Source: Chloroflexus aurantiacus J-10-fl (GTDB taxonomy: Bacteria > Chloroflexota > Chloroflexia > Chloroflexales > Chloroflexaceae). From it: a stretch of 64,000 bases of DNA. A program made the position numbers and the translations under genes. Below the pieces are notes generated by a model. That model saw nothing but the letters and a program-made list of their open reading frames with translations. It did no database searches and was not told the origin of the DNA. Location of the stretch: positions 2,914,001-2,978,000 of the forward strand of contig NC_010175.1 of assembly GCF_000018865.1 (NCBI RefSeq), read 5' to 3'. This document shows, in pieces, positions 47,189-57,589 of the stretch; within the stretch, counting starts at the first letter, position 1; every line of letters begins with the position of its first letter.

Positions 47189-49699
47189 ATGGGCATACAG
47201 TTTCGCTGTGCGAATGTGCGCCGGGCACAAGTGCTGGGCACGAGCGCGATACCGCTGAACGGAATTGATTTTCTGGAAGTGCTCGATCAGGACGCGCCGC
47301 CTGGCGTGCCACGCCAGCGCACCCTGCTCGTGCAGATGATCAAGCCGGCACCCTGGGGATTGAGTGCGCTGAATGTGCGGATTGACGGCGGCGTGCGCGT
47401 TACCGGGATCAGGGTGGTGTGGGTTCTCCGCGCCGCTGATGCGAGTCCAGCCGATGTCGCTGCCGGCCTGATCACCCCTGCCGAACGATCTTTCTACAAC
47501 GGGCTGCCGGCTGCCGACCGCACGCTGGTGGTACGGGTGAATCAGGCCGGTGACTTTTCCCCCTATACCTTCCGTCTGGTTCGTTCACCGACCGATCCCG
47601 CACCTCCCACCGGCTTCGATCCGGTACTGAGTATGGTCGAGTTTTCGTTCAAGGTCGATTGCCCGGCGGAGTTCGATTGCGCTCCTGATCAACCGTGCCC
47701 GCCCCAGCCCGCAACGAATCCGCCCATCGACTATCTGGCTCGCGATTATGCCAGCCTGCGCCAGATGCTGTTTGATCGTCTGGCCGTTGTCGCACCCGAC
47801 TGGCGTGAACGCAACCCTGCCGATCTTGGTGTGGCGATTGTCGAGGGATTGGCCTACATCGGCGATTACCTCAGCTACTACCAGGATGCAGTGGCAACTG
47901 AAGCCTACCTCGATACGGCCCGACGACGGGTTTCGCTCCGTCGCCATGCCCGACTGCTTGATTATGTGCCACACGATGGCGCCAATGCCCGTACCTGGGT
48001 GCAGGTGCAGGTCACAGCGCCATTGACCTTGCCGGCGAACACACCGCTGCTGACCAGAGTTGGTGGTGCTCCGGTGCGCATCTTGCCCGACTCGCCCGAA
48101 CTTGCTCTCGCCCGTCAACAACGACCATTGGTCTTCGAGACAATGCATGAGGCACGGCTCTTTCCTGCGCACAACCAGATGACGGTGTACACCTGGGGGG
48201 ATGAAGGTTGTTGTTTACCGGTTGGCAGCACCCAGGCAACGCTGCGTGGCGATCTGAGTGCAACCCTGCGCCCTGGCGATGTGCTGGTCTTCATCGAGCG
48301 GCGCCATCCGCAGACCGGCTATCGCGCCGATGCCGACCCCCAGCGCCGCCATGCTGTTCGCCTGACCCGCGTCATCGCTGCCAGTGATCCACTCGGCGGC
48401 CAGTTTGCCGATCCGCCGACCGCCGATCCGGTTGCGGTCACCGACATTGAATGGCTGGCAGCCGATGCGCTGCCGTTTGTTCTCGATCTGCGTGATGTGG
48501 CGGTACCCGCCGATGATCGTGATGAGAGCGGCGAAGCTTACCAGCCGGCCAGTGTCGTGTTGGGCAATATCGTTCTCGCCGATCACGGTGAAACTCTGCC
48601 CGCCGAGCAGTTACCGGCGGTGCGTGACCCATTACGCTACCGTCCCGTATTAAGCCGTACCGGCATTACCTTCACCGCTCCCTTCGATCCGGCCGAACAC
48701 ACAATCCCGGCAACCCGTCTGGTGAGCGATACCCAACCGCCCGCGACATTGCCGGCCATCACCCTCACCAGCCCTGCCGGTCTCTGGCGACCGGTACCCG
48801 ATCTGCTCGGCAGCAATCGCTTCCAGACCGAATTCGTCGCCGAATTAGAGCAGGATGGACGTTTGTACCTGCGCTTTGGTGATGATCGCAATGGACGAGC
48901 GCCGGCATCGGCTGAACCGCTTGTTGCGCACTACCGCGTCGGTTGTGGCACCATCGGCAATATTGGTGCTGACGCGCTGGCCCATATCGTAACCGCTGAA
49001 AGCGGGATTCAGCAGGTGCGCAATCCGCTGCCTGCTCGCGGTGGGAGCGAACCAGAGTCCAGCGCGGCGATTCGCCAGTACGCACCGCAAGCCTTTCGTC
49101 GCCAGGAGCGGGCCGTCACCCCTGCTGACTACGCAGTAATGGCCGAACGCCACCCCGACGTGCAGCGGGCGGTTGCTACCCGGCGCTGGACGGGAAGCTG
49201 GTATACGATCTTTATCACCGTTGATCGGCGTGGTGGCTTGCCGGTAGATGCCGGTTTTGAAACCGACCTGCGCATATTTCTCGAACGCTACCGCATGGCC
49301 GGACAGGATATCGAGATTGATGGCCCGATCTATGTCGCCCTCGATCTGGCCTTCATCGTCTGTGTCGAACCCGGCTACTTCGCAGCGAATGTCAAAGCCG
49401 CCCTGCTTGAGCGCTTCAGTCCGCGTACCTTTTTCCATCCCGATAACTTCACCTTCGGTCAACCGCTCTATCTGAGCCAGATCGTGGCCGCAGTGATGGC
49501 TATTCCGGGTGTGCGCTGGATCGACACCGCCGGCGGCTCTGGCAAACCGACCCGCTTTCAGCGCTGGGGACAGGCTTCCCGTGGCGAACTGGCCAAAGGC
49601 CAGATCGATGTCGGTCGCCGCGAGATTATCCGTTGCGATACCGATCCAAACCGACCTGAGCACGGGCGCATCGAGTTCATCATGGAGGGTGGCCAATGA
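47189..49699 (+). CDS. Large baseplate wedge protein J1 (Afp11-like)
   Basis: The 836-residue protein fits the eCIS 'putative baseplate assembly protein' family. It has an N-terminal beta domain (about 1-150), the typical hinge CPPQPATNPPIDYLARDYAS, RNPADLGVAIVEGLAYIGDY with LSYYQDAVATEAYL (gpJ/gp6-like), and a C-terminal J-like domain containing RQERAVTPADYAVMAERHP. J-like proteins form the wedge ring that triggers contraction. Start ATG 47189; its stop overlaps the next ATG by four bases. Confidence 0.9.
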   Translation: MGIQFRCANVRRAQVLGTSAIPLNGIDFLEVLDQDAPPGVPRQRTLLVQMIKPAPWGLSALNVRIDGGVRVTGIRVVWVLRAADASPADVAAGLITPAERSFYNGLPAADRTLVVRVNQAGDFSPYTFRLVRSPTDPAPPTGFDPVLSMVEFSFKVDCPAEFDCAPDQPCPPQPATNPPIDYLARDYASLRQMLFDRLAVVAPDWRERNPADLGVAIVEGLAYIGDYLSYYQDAVATEAYLDTARRRVSLRRHARLLDYVPHDGANARTWVQVQVTAPLTLPANTPLLTRVGGAPVRILPDSPELALARQQRPLVFETMHEARLFPAHNQMTVYTWGDEGCCLPVGSTQATLRGDLSATLRPGDVLVFIERRHPQTGYRADADPQRRHAVRLTRVIAASDPLGGQFADPPTADPVAVTDIEWLAADALPFVLDLRDVAVPADDRDESGEAYQPASVVLGNIVLADHGETLPAEQLPAVRDPLRYRPVLSRTGITFTAPFDPAEHTIPATRLVSDTQPPATLPAITLTSPAGLWRPVPDLLGSNRFQTEFVAELEQDGRLYLRFGDDRNGRAPASAEPLVAHYRVGCGTIGNIGADALAHIVTAESGIQQVRNPLPARGGSEPESSAAIRQYAPQAFRRQERAVTPADYAVMAERHPDVQRAVATRRWTGSWYTIFITVDRRGGLPVDAGFETDLRIFLERYRMAGQDIEIDGPIYVALDLAFIVCVEPGYFAANVKAALLERFSPRTFFHPDNFTFGQPLYLSQIVAAVMAIPGVRWIDTAGGSGKPTRFQRWGQASRGELAKGQIDVGRREIIRCDTDPNRPEHGRIEFIMEGGQ

Positions 49700-52215
49700 G
49701 CAGTGATCAGCTCGCATCCAACGCACCGTGCGGTTGTGACGAACGGCTCGTGTTACCGTCACCGCATACCAATCCGCCTGCGCAGCCTGCCCTCCACTAT
49801 CGGTTGGGCACCCTCCAATCCTTTCTCCGTCGCATGATCGCCCGCCTCGCCCAACAACCGGTTGCCGACGGACGCCGTCCGCTCGCAATGTTGACCACCC
49901 GCGATCCTGCCGATCCCTCGCTGGCGCTGCTCGATGCAGCCGCCACGCTGGCCGATGTCCTCACCTTCTACCAGGAGCGGATCGCCAACGAGGGCTTTCT
50001 CCGCACGGCCACCGAACGCCAGTCGGTCTTGTATCTGGCCCGCGCCATCGGGTATGAACTCAAACCCGGCGTCGCTGCCTCGACCTATCTCGCCTTCACC
50101 CTCGACGACTCGCCTGCGGCACCGGCCCAGACCCTCATCCCTGCCGGAACACAGGTGCAGAGCATTCCGGTGAAGCAGGGCGAGCTACCTCAGACCTTCG
50201 AGACGACCGGCGACTTTGTTGCCCGGAAAGCCTGGAATCTGCTGCGTCCGCGACCTACTCAACCGCAGCAGCTCGATAAAGGTTCACGAACCCTCTATCT
50301 GGCCGGCATTGATACGCGCCTGCAACCGGGTGACTATCTGCTCCTGGTAGGTAGCGAACGCGAGCGCGATCCCGGCAACGAGCGTTGGGACCTCCGGCGT
50401 GTGCTGTCGGTAACCCCCTACCCCGACCCCAACGGCGGCTACACCGTAGTAACCTGGGAACCCGGCCTGGGTTCGGATCGACCGCCCATGCGCCCGGCTG
50501 CGCAACCGCAGGTCTTTGCCCTGCGCCGTACTGCCCACCTCTTCGGCTTTAACGCGCCTGACTGGCGCCTGATGCCGGCGGATGTCAAAGCCCAATACGC
50601 CGGCTCGGCCAGCTCGCTGCCTACCGAATGGCCGGGGTTTGCCATCGACAGTAACAACCCTCAGCTCGAACTCGATGCCGCATACCCCAAAATCGTACCG
50701 GGAAGCTGGATCACCCTGCTCACTCCCGGCTACGCTGAACTCTACCGCGTGACCCGCAATGAATCGGTTGGAGTCGCCAATTTTGCCCTCTCCGGTCAGG
50801 TCACGCGCCTGACCGTTGATACGACCGAAAACCTCAACCGCTTCACTCGGCGCTCCACCCTGGTACTGGCCGAAAGCGAGTTGCTGGCCGTCGCCGCCGA
50901 GCCAATCGTAACCCCGGTGACCGGCAAGTACCTCGACGTGGCCGGTGTCGTTAGCGATCTCCAACCCGGCCAACCGCTCATCGTCAGCGGCAAGCGCAGC
51001 CTCACCGACGAACATCCCACCGTTGCCGTAGTATTCGTCGCAGCAGTCCATCCCGCTGCCGACTTCACCACCATCGTGTTACAGGATAAAGGGCTGGATA
51101 CGATCAGCCTGATCCGCTCAACCACCGTCATCTACGCCAACGTGGTCGCTGCCACCCACGGCGAAACCACCGCGGCGCCAATCGGCAGCGGCGACGGCAG
51201 CCGCTCTCATCAGCAATTCCGGCTCAAGAAGTCCCCCTTGACCTATGTGTCGGCAACGACTCCTACCGGTACGGCTTCCACCCTGACGGTGCGCGTCAAT
51301 GGCGTACTGTGGACGGAAGTACCTTCACTCTACCTTGCCGATCCTGATGAACAATCCTATGTCGTGCGCATCGACGACAACGGCACCGCAACCGTCCTAT
51401 TCGGCGACGGTGTGCACGGCGCACGCTTGCCTACCGGCCAGGAAAACATTGTCGCCACCTATCGGTTTGGGATCGGCCTGGCCGGTGAAGTAGATGCAGG
51501 CGCACTCACCCTGCTCAAGACCCGCCCGCCCGGTGTGCGGAGCGTCACCAATCCCCTTGCGGCGACCGGTGCTGAAGACCCGGAGACCCTTGACGGTGCG
51601 CGCCAGAATGCCCCGCAAACCGTCCTGACCCTCGACCGCATCGTCTCGCTGCAAGATGTTACCGATTTCGCCAATGCCTTCGCCGGGATCGGCAAAGCGC
51701 AGGCCGCTGCGTTTCGTCACGGTGAACAGATGATTATCCACCTGACGGTGGCGACCGCCGGCGGCGATTCACCGGCAGCGACCGATCCACTCTTGACCAA
51801 CCTGCGTCTCGCTATCGATGCCGTGCGTGATCCGGCAATGCTGATGGAACTGGCCGGTTTCAGCTCTCTCACCTTCCGACTTACGGCCACTGTCCGCTAC
51901 GACCGGCGCTATCGCGCCGATGATGTCCGGCTGGCAATTGAAACTGCGCTCACCACCACCTTCTCCTTCGCCGCACGCGAGTTCGCTCAGCCGGTGACCG
52001 CCGCTGAAGTCATCGCGTGCATACAGTCAATGACGGGCGTTATCGCCGTTGACCTCGACGAACTGGCGTATGCCGGCGGGCGCACCGGTTCCCATCCGTC
52101 ACTCCTCGTTGCCCGACCTGCCCGTCAGATCGGCGCCACCATTGCGCCTGCCGAACTGCTCGTGCTCGATCCAAACGGGATCAACCTGACACTGATCGAG
52201 GCAGCTCTGCCGTAG
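49696..52215 (+). CDS. Large baseplate wedge protein J2 (Afp12-like)
   Basis: The 839-residue protein is a second gpJ-like wedge. Conserved blocks are LLDAAATLADVLTFYQERIA with NEGFLRTATERQSVLYLARA near the N-terminus, VTNPLAATGAEDPETLDGAR in the J-core, and a C-terminal wedge domain with VTAAEVIACIQSMTGVIAVD. In Afp/PVC two J-like proteins alternate around the baseplate, which matches this tandem pair. A cysteine-containing N-terminus (CGCDERL) may bind metal. Overlaps its upstream neighbour (ATGA). Confidence 0.9.
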   Translation: MSSDQLASNAPCGCDERLVLPSPHTNPPAQPALHYRLGTLQSFLRRMIARLAQQPVADGRRPLAMLTTRDPADPSLALLDAAATLADVLTFYQERIANEGFLRTATERQSVLYLARAIGYELKPGVAASTYLAFTLDDSPAAPAQTLIPAGTQVQSIPVKQGELPQTFETTGDFVARKAWNLLRPRPTQPQQLDKGSRTLYLAGIDTRLQPGDYLLLVGSERERDPGNERWDLRRVLSVTPYPDPNGGYTVVTWEPGLGSDRPPMRPAAQPQVFALRRTAHLFGFNAPDWRLMPADVKAQYAGSASSLPTEWPGFAIDSNNPQLELDAAYPKIVPGSWITLLTPGYAELYRVTRNESVGVANFALSGQVTRLTVDTTENLNRFTRRSTLVLAESELLAVAAEPIVTPVTGKYLDVAGVVSDLQPGQPLIVSGKRSLTDEHPTVAVVFVAAVHPAADFTTIVLQDKGLDTISLIRSTTVIYANVVAATHGETTAAPIGSGDGSRSHQQFRLKKSPLTYVSATTPTGTASTLTVRVNGVLWTEVPSLYLADPDEQSYVVRIDDNGTATVLFGDGVHGARLPTGQENIVATYRFGIGLAGEVDAGALTLLKTRPPGVRSVTNPLAATGAEDPETLDGARQNAPQTVLTLDRIVSLQDVTDFANAFAGIGKAQAAAFRHGEQMIIHLTVATAGGDSPAATDPLLTNLRLAIDAVRDPAMLMELAGFSSLTFRLTATVRYDRRYRADDVRLAIETALTTTFSFAAREFAQPVTAAEVIACIQSMTGVIAVDLDELAYAGGRTGSHPSLLVARPARQIGATIAPAELLVLDPNGINLTLIEAALP

Positions 52216-52231
52216 TTGGGAAAGGCTTGCT

Positions 52232-54364
52232 ATGTCCATCCATCCGCGTGATCGCTTATACGAGCTGTTGCCGGCTGTCTACCGCATTCGTGATGCCGCA
52301 CAGGGTGAACCGTTGCGTGCGCTGTTGACCATCATCGGCGACGAACTGGCCCGGATCGAAACCGACATCGGCGATCTCTACGACGATTGGTTCATCGAAA
52401 CCTGCGCCGCCTGGGTCATCCCCTACATCGGCGACCTCCTCGGTGTGCGCTCACTCCGTGAATTGACCGCCGTCACCGATGTCAGCCTGCGTGCCTATGT
52501 CGCCAATACCCTACGCTACCGCCGCCGCAAAGGGACAGCACCCGTCCTCGAACAACTCGCCCGTGATGTCACCGGCTGGCCGTGTCGGGTCGTCGAATAC
52601 TTCACCCACCTGGCAACCACCCAGCATCTCAACCATATCCGGCTGGATAGCCCGGCGACGGCTTCCTTGCGCGACGCCAACCGGCTTGAATTGACCGGTG
52701 GCCCGCTCGAAACCCTCAACCGTACCGCCGAAGTCCGCCGGATCGAAAACGGTCGCGGTCGCTACAACATCCCCAACCTCGGCCTCTTCGTATGGCGCAT
52801 CCAACCCTACGCCATCCAGGGTGTCACACCGCGACCGGTCACCGACCCGCCTGATGGTCGTTACTGGTTCAGCCCCCTCGGCAACGACATTCCCCTCTTC
52901 AACCGGCCCCGTACCGAAATCGAAATCACCCACCTCGCCGAAGAACCCGATCTACCGGTGCCCCTGCGTCGCCGCGCCCTCCACGACGACCTCGCCGCGC
53001 TCCGCCAGGGCAGCATCAGCGACAGTGCCTACCTGCCTGCCGCCCGGTCCGCTTTTCAAATACTGGTACCCGACGGCACCGGCAGCCTCGTACCCGTTCC
53101 ACCATCCCAAATCCTCATCTGCGACCTCAGCGACTGGCGTCGGCCATCTGCTCCGTTTCAAGTCGCCGTCGACCCGCAACGCGGTCGGCTCACCTTCCCC
53201 GGCGGCACCGTACCGACCGACCTGGTGGTCAACTACACCTACGGCTTCGTTGCCGACATCGGCGGCGGCCCCTATACCCGTCGCACCACCCTCATCAATC
53301 CAACTCCCGGCGATTTTGCCGCCACCGTCGCCCAACGGATCAGCGCCGACGCCACTACCCTCACCGCAGCGCTCGCCGTCTGGAGTTCCTCATCGGCATC
53401 GCTTGGCGTCATCACCATCCTCGACAGCGCCACCTATCGCGAAGACCTCACCATCGCCACGACGCCCGGTCGCACCCTCGTCATACAGGCCGCCGACGGC
53501 CAGCGCCCGCTCATCCACCTCACCAACCCGCTCCGCATCATCGGCAACGGCAACAAAGCCACCCTCAGACTCAACGGCTGCTGGATCGCAGGCGGGATCG
53601 ACATCGCCGCCGGCGCCCTCGAACGCCTGGAACTACTCCATTGCACCCTCGTCCCCGGCTGGCACCTCGATAGCACCGGCGCCCCCCAATTCCCCACCCG
53701 ACCCACCATTCAGGCTGCCGCTCCCAACCCCGATCTGCGCATCGAACTCACTCGCAGCATCAGCGGTGCGGTATATCTGGCAGAAGACTCTGACGGACTG
53801 CTTGCCCACGATACAATCCTCGACGCCTTCGCGCCGGCCAGCCCAGCCTGCGCTGCCGGTGCCAATGGGGAGAAGATCGGCCCGCCGGCCAGCTTTATTC
53901 GCTGCACGGTACACGGTGAAGTGCGGGTGCGCCAGATCGACCTCATTTCCGAAAGCATCATGCTGGGTCGCGTCGTCGCCGCCCGCCGCCAGATCGGTTG
54001 CAGCCGGTTCAGCTTCCTGGCGGCGGGATCGCGCGCCCCCCGCCGCTTTCGCTGCCAGCCCGACCTGGCCCTCGCCGCTGCTGCGGCTGATCGTGGCATC
54101 CCCGTCTCGGCCCTATCCGCAGCTCAGCGGCAGACGATCACCCTCTCAGTCACACCATCATTCACCAGCACACGCTTCGGTCATCCGGCCTACATGCAAC
54201 TCGCTCGCTCCTGCCCCGATGCCATTACCGGCGGGGCTGAAGATGGCAACGAAATGGGAGCGTTCTACCTCATCCAGCAAGCCTTCCGTCTCGCAAATCT
54301 CCACCAGGCGTTGCACGAATACCTGCGCGTCGGTCTCGCTGCCGGTGTCTGGTTAGCAACATAG
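52232..54364 (+). CDS. Tail protein I-like baseplate protein with C-terminal beta-helix region
   Basis: The 710-residue protein starts with a P2-gpI-like domain (residues about 1-190: DRLYELLPAVYRIRDAAQGE, IETDIGDLYDDWFIETCAAW, IPYIGDLLGVRSLRELTAVT). The rest (about 200-690) is beta-rich, with repeated short strands and GNGNKATLRLNGCWIAGGID, resembling a parallel beta-helix that may bind a receptor or fibre. Part of this region (about residues 495-570) is duplicated in decayed form at 60020-60275. The start has GGGAAAGG upstream. A long overlapping Pro/Ser-rich frame in the +1 register is a composition artefact. Confidence 0.85.
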   Translation: MSIHPRDRLYELLPAVYRIRDAAQGEPLRALLTIIGDELARIETDIGDLYDDWFIETCAAWVIPYIGDLLGVRSLRELTAVTDVSLRAYVANTLRYRRRKGTAPVLEQLARDVTGWPCRVVEYFTHLATTQHLNHIRLDSPATASLRDANRLELTGGPLETLNRTAEVRRIENGRGRYNIPNLGLFVWRIQPYAIQGVTPRPVTDPPDGRYWFSPLGNDIPLFNRPRTEIEITHLAEEPDLPVPLRRRALHDDLAALRQGSISDSAYLPAARSAFQILVPDGTGSLVPVPPSQILICDLSDWRRPSAPFQVAVDPQRGRLTFPGGTVPTDLVVNYTYGFVADIGGGPYTRRTTLINPTPGDFAATVAQRISADATTLTAALAVWSSSSASLGVITILDSATYREDLTIATTPGRTLVIQAADGQRPLIHLTNPLRIIGNGNKATLRLNGCWIAGGIDIAAGALERLELLHCTLVPGWHLDSTGAPQFPTRPTIQAAAPNPDLRIELTRSISGAVYLAEDSDGLLAHDTILDAFAPASPACAAGANGEKIGPPASFIRCTVHGEVRVRQIDLISESIMLGRVVAARRQIGCSRFSFLAAGSRAPRRFRCQPDLALAAAAADRGIPVSALSAAQRQTITLSVTPSFTSTRFGHPAYMQLARSCPDAITGGAEDGNEMGAFYLIQQAFRLANLHQALHEYLRVGLAAGVWLAT

Positions 54365-54413
54365 CAGATACGGTGTAACGGCACTGTCTTCTCTTTTCGA
54401 TAAGGAGTCTCCT

Positions 54414-57400
54414 ATGCGCGGTGATTTTACCCGTTGGACGTTCAACCGCACCAAACACTACAGTGGTGTACTCAATCAGCAGGGGCGGGTCGCGCTCGAT
54501 GCCGATTGGAATGAACAGATTGCCATCGATCTTGATGATGACCGCACCGTCCGGCGCGATCTAATCGGCCTGTGCGGCGGCCCCCAGGGGCAGGCCGGCT
54601 TTGACATCGTGATAACAGGCGGCACCCTCACCGTGACCGCCGGTCGTTACTACGTTGCCGGCATCCGGGTTGAAAACGATCAGACCGTTCCGATCACCGC
54701 ACAACCCGACTTACCGGTAGCCGACCTGGCCGAACTGGCCGGTCTGCCCGCCGGTACCGCGCTCCCTGCCGGCACCTACCTTGCCTACCTCGATGTCTGG
54801 GAGCGACACATCACCGCGCTTGAAGACCCTGCGTTGCGCGAAGTGGCTCTGGGTGGCCCCGATACCACCACCCGCCTGCGCGTCATGGCGCAGGTCAAAC
54901 TCCTGCGCCTTGGTGACCTGGGAGCGTCACTTTCGTGTGCATCCACCACTCCCGCCTGGGACGCCTTGCTGGCCGGCAGTACCGGTCAGCTCGAAGCCCG
55001 TGCCGAACCCGATCCAACGGTGACCGACCCCTGCATCGTGCCGGCCACAGCCGGTTATCGCGGTTTAGAAAACCAGCTCTACCGGGTTGAAGTTCATCGC
55101 ATTGTCTCTACGACCCGCGTTGCCCTCAAATGGTCGCGCGAAAATGGTTCTGTCGTGGTTGGCTGGAGCGGGCAGGATACACTCAATCCCAACCGCCTAA
55201 CCGTGAGCAGTACCGGGCGCGATGAAGTGTTAGGGCTGGCACCCAACCAATGGGTCGAACTCACCGACGACGACCGCGAGCGGCGGGGGGAGTCGGGGCT
55301 ACTGGTGAAAATCGTCCAAATCGAAGGTCAGGTCATTACCATCGATCCTGCCGGTCAGACCGTTGCCTACAGTGCGTTCACGCGCAATCCCAAAGTGCGG
55401 CGCTGGGACATGCCCGACGGCGAAGTGATCGTGACCATCAACGCTGCCGCCTGGACCGATCTCGAACAAGGCGTACAGATTCGGCTCAAAGCGGGCACCT
55501 TCCGCCCCGGTGATTACTGGCTCATTCCGGCGCGGGTTGCCACCGGCGACATCGAATGGCCGCGTGACACCGCTCAACAGCCGATCCCCCAACGACCGCA
55601 CGGCGTCCACCACGCCTATTGCCGACTGGCACTACTCGAATTCAGCGGCACAACCTGGACAAAGCGCGGTGATTGCCGGCGGCTCTTCCCACCGCTCACT
55701 GAATCGATCCACTTCTACGGTGCAGGCGGTGACGGTCAATCCGCTCTACCGGGCGAACTACTCCCGCAACCGTTACAGGTTGCCGTCACCAACGGACAGC
55801 AACCGGTAAACAATGCGAGAGTACGCTTTCAACTCGTACCACCAACCGCAGCCGGCCAACTCACAGCCGGGAGCGTGACCGGCACCAGCATTGACGTTAC
55901 CACCGGTGAAAACGGCATCTACTCGTGCCGGTGGCGACTCGGCCCGACCGCCCAGAGTCAACGGGTCGAAGCATTTCTGGTCGAGATCGACGGCAAGCCG
56001 TTCGTTGATAATACCGGCGAACCGATACTCCCCCGCATCTTCTTCAATGCCGGCCTCGAACGGCAGAGCCGGGGCGGGTGTTGCGTCACCATCGGCATTG
56101 ACGGCGACTTTCCCGACCTCAACACCGCCTTCAAAGAACTGCTGGCCCGTGGCGAACGCCGCCTCACCTTTTGCCTGCGTCCTGGCGTACACGAAGTTGG
56201 CGGCTTCCGCCTCGATCCCTCGCTCGAAGACCGTCCCTTACAGCTTGAGATCAAAGGTTGCAGCTTCGCCACCGATCTGCGCCTGACCGCACCGCTAGAA
56301 TTTATCGGGATTGACTCCATCGTCCTCCACAACCTTGCCATCACTGTCACCTTCACCCCCGAACCGGGAACGGCTGCGCTCTCGTTTACCCGCTGCCCCC
56401 ACCTGATCATCACCGACAACCAGTTCAGCGGCATAACCGTGACTGCGAGCGGACAAGATAATAGACCCGGTAGTAGCGCACTACTGAGCATTGTCGATAG
56501 CGATACGGTTCGCCTGAGTGGCAACAGCTTCGTCGCAGCGATGCCTGAGCGAACCTTCCCGCCACTCCGCGATCTATTTGCGAAAGCGGAACTGGCGCCA
56601 CTCGCCGATCTCTTCGCTGATGAAAATCGACTTATGCTCCCAGAGTGGCGTGAACCGGTCCGCAACATTGCCGAAGAGCTGGCCCGCCTCGATCCCGAAC
56701 AGCGCCAGCAACACGCCCGTAACATAGCGGCCCAAGTCTCCGAACGAATGAACTCCCTGTCGGCTAGCGAAATAGTGCAGTTCACGAAACTGACCACGGC
56801 GTTACAGGCGCCCCGGGCAGATACAGCCACACTCTTCGGCATCCTGCTCGATCTGCACCTATCGGCGGTAAAATCCCGCCCCGGCACCGCGCTCATGCTC
56901 CACCAGCGTCGGCTATTCAGCGGCGAAAATCTCGGCCTCATCGCCGACCTCCTCGACGAAGACGACATGATCCTGTTGGAACACAACCGCATTGCCGGAA
57001 TCATCAGCCTCTACGGCATGCCGGCGCCACGCGAACAGATCGCCGAACTCGCCGGACGGCTACGCGCGTTTGATCGCCAGCCCAACGAACCGGGTGGATC
57101 ACGCCTGCAAATCAACAGCTCCTTCATGGGCACAATCCACCTGCGTAGCAACCATCTGGTTGCCCTCACCATTGGTGCTGCCCTGCTTAACACATTGCAG
57201 CCATTGACCGATCAAAGCAACCCCGTGCTACCCGAAGACATCTGTGCTCGCCTCTTACTCGATAGCAATATCATCGAAGGAGTATTCAACATCACCCTCA
57301 GCCGCAACCTGATCATGCAAGCCAACACCTTCACTGCCATGGCCGCCCCGCGCACTCGCACACCCCCAACCACTGCCGCCGGTTCAGCTATCGCCCCCCT

Positions 57401-57521
57401 CGGCTGGTGTCTCGCCGATGCGGCCACCTACATTGGCAATCAAGGTCCTGGACAGGCAACCCTCTTTGACATCGCTCGCCTCAGCGAACGGGTCGCCAAT
57501 CTCCAGATACAAATCGTATAA
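54414..57521 (+). CDS. DUF6519 beta-helix protein, putative eCIS adhesin/fibre
   Basis: The 1035-residue protein begins with DUF6519 (MRGDFTRWTFNRTKHYSGVL, then VALDADWNEQIAID; about residues 1-430, beta-rich). It then has an Ig-like domain (about 440-540, VTNGQQPVNNARVRFQLVPP) and a right-handed beta-helix (about 560-1010, many short hydrophobic strands). A charged helical insertion (about 710-820, FAKAELAPLADLFADENRLM) interrupts the helix. Such proteins end many eCIS loci and are candidates for surface binding. ATG at 54414 follows TAAGGAG, the strongest ribosome site in the cluster. It is the last gene of the cluster; no hairpin with T-run follows, only GC-rich repeats. Confidence 0.83.
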   Translation: MRGDFTRWTFNRTKHYSGVLNQQGRVALDADWNEQIAIDLDDDRTVRRDLIGLCGGPQGQAGFDIVITGGTLTVTAGRYYVAGIRVENDQTVPITAQPDLPVADLAELAGLPAGTALPAGTYLAYLDVWERHITALEDPALREVALGGPDTTTRLRVMAQVKLLRLGDLGASLSCASTTPAWDALLAGSTGQLEARAEPDPTVTDPCIVPATAGYRGLENQLYRVEVHRIVSTTRVALKWSRENGSVVVGWSGQDTLNPNRLTVSSTGRDEVLGLAPNQWVELTDDDRERRGESGLLVKIVQIEGQVITIDPAGQTVAYSAFTRNPKVRRWDMPDGEVIVTINAAAWTDLEQGVQIRLKAGTFRPGDYWLIPARVATGDIEWPRDTAQQPIPQRPHGVHHAYCRLALLEFSGTTWTKRGDCRRLFPPLTESIHFYGAGGDGQSALPGELLPQPLQVAVTNGQQPVNNARVRFQLVPPTAAGQLTAGSVTGTSIDVTTGENGIYSCRWRLGPTAQSQRVEAFLVEIDGKPFVDNTGEPILPRIFFNAGLERQSRGGCCVTIGIDGDFPDLNTAFKELLARGERRLTFCLRPGVHEVGGFRLDPSLEDRPLQLEIKGCSFATDLRLTAPLEFIGIDSIVLHNLAITVTFTPEPGTAALSFTRCPHLIITDNQFSGITVTASGQDNRPGSSALLSIVDSDTVRLSGNSFVAAMPERTFPPLRDLFAKAELAPLADLFADENRLMLPEWREPVRNIAEELARLDPEQRQQHARNIAAQVSERMNSLSASEIVQFTKLTTALQAPRADTATLFGILLDLHLSAVKSRPGTALMLHQRRLFSGENLGLIADLLDEDDMILLEHNRIAGIISLYGMPAPREQIAELAGRLRAFDRQPNEPGGSRLQINSSFMGTIHLRSNHLVALTIGAALLNTLQPLTDQSNPVLPEDICARLLLDSNIIEGVFNITLSRNLIMQANTFTAMAAPRTRTPPTTAAGSAIAPLGWCLADAATYIGNQGPGQATLFDIARLSERVANLQIQIV

Positions 57522-57589
57522 GGGCTATGCTTGCGTGGGGCATAAACATTTCCGGCGCACTCCTCACCCGACACACTAGCTAGGAGCGC

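Noticed and set aside
52698-54356. A 552-codon Pro/Ser/Ala-rich frame within the tail protein I gene
   Set aside because: The tail protein I frame has clear family signatures over the same DNA; the other frame is a by-product of codon bias (C-rich third positions).
55958-57004. A 348-codon minus-strand frame opposite the DUF6519 gene
   Set aside because: Antisense Ser/Arg-rich frame without conserved motif or ribosome site; the plus-strand gene explains the coding pattern.
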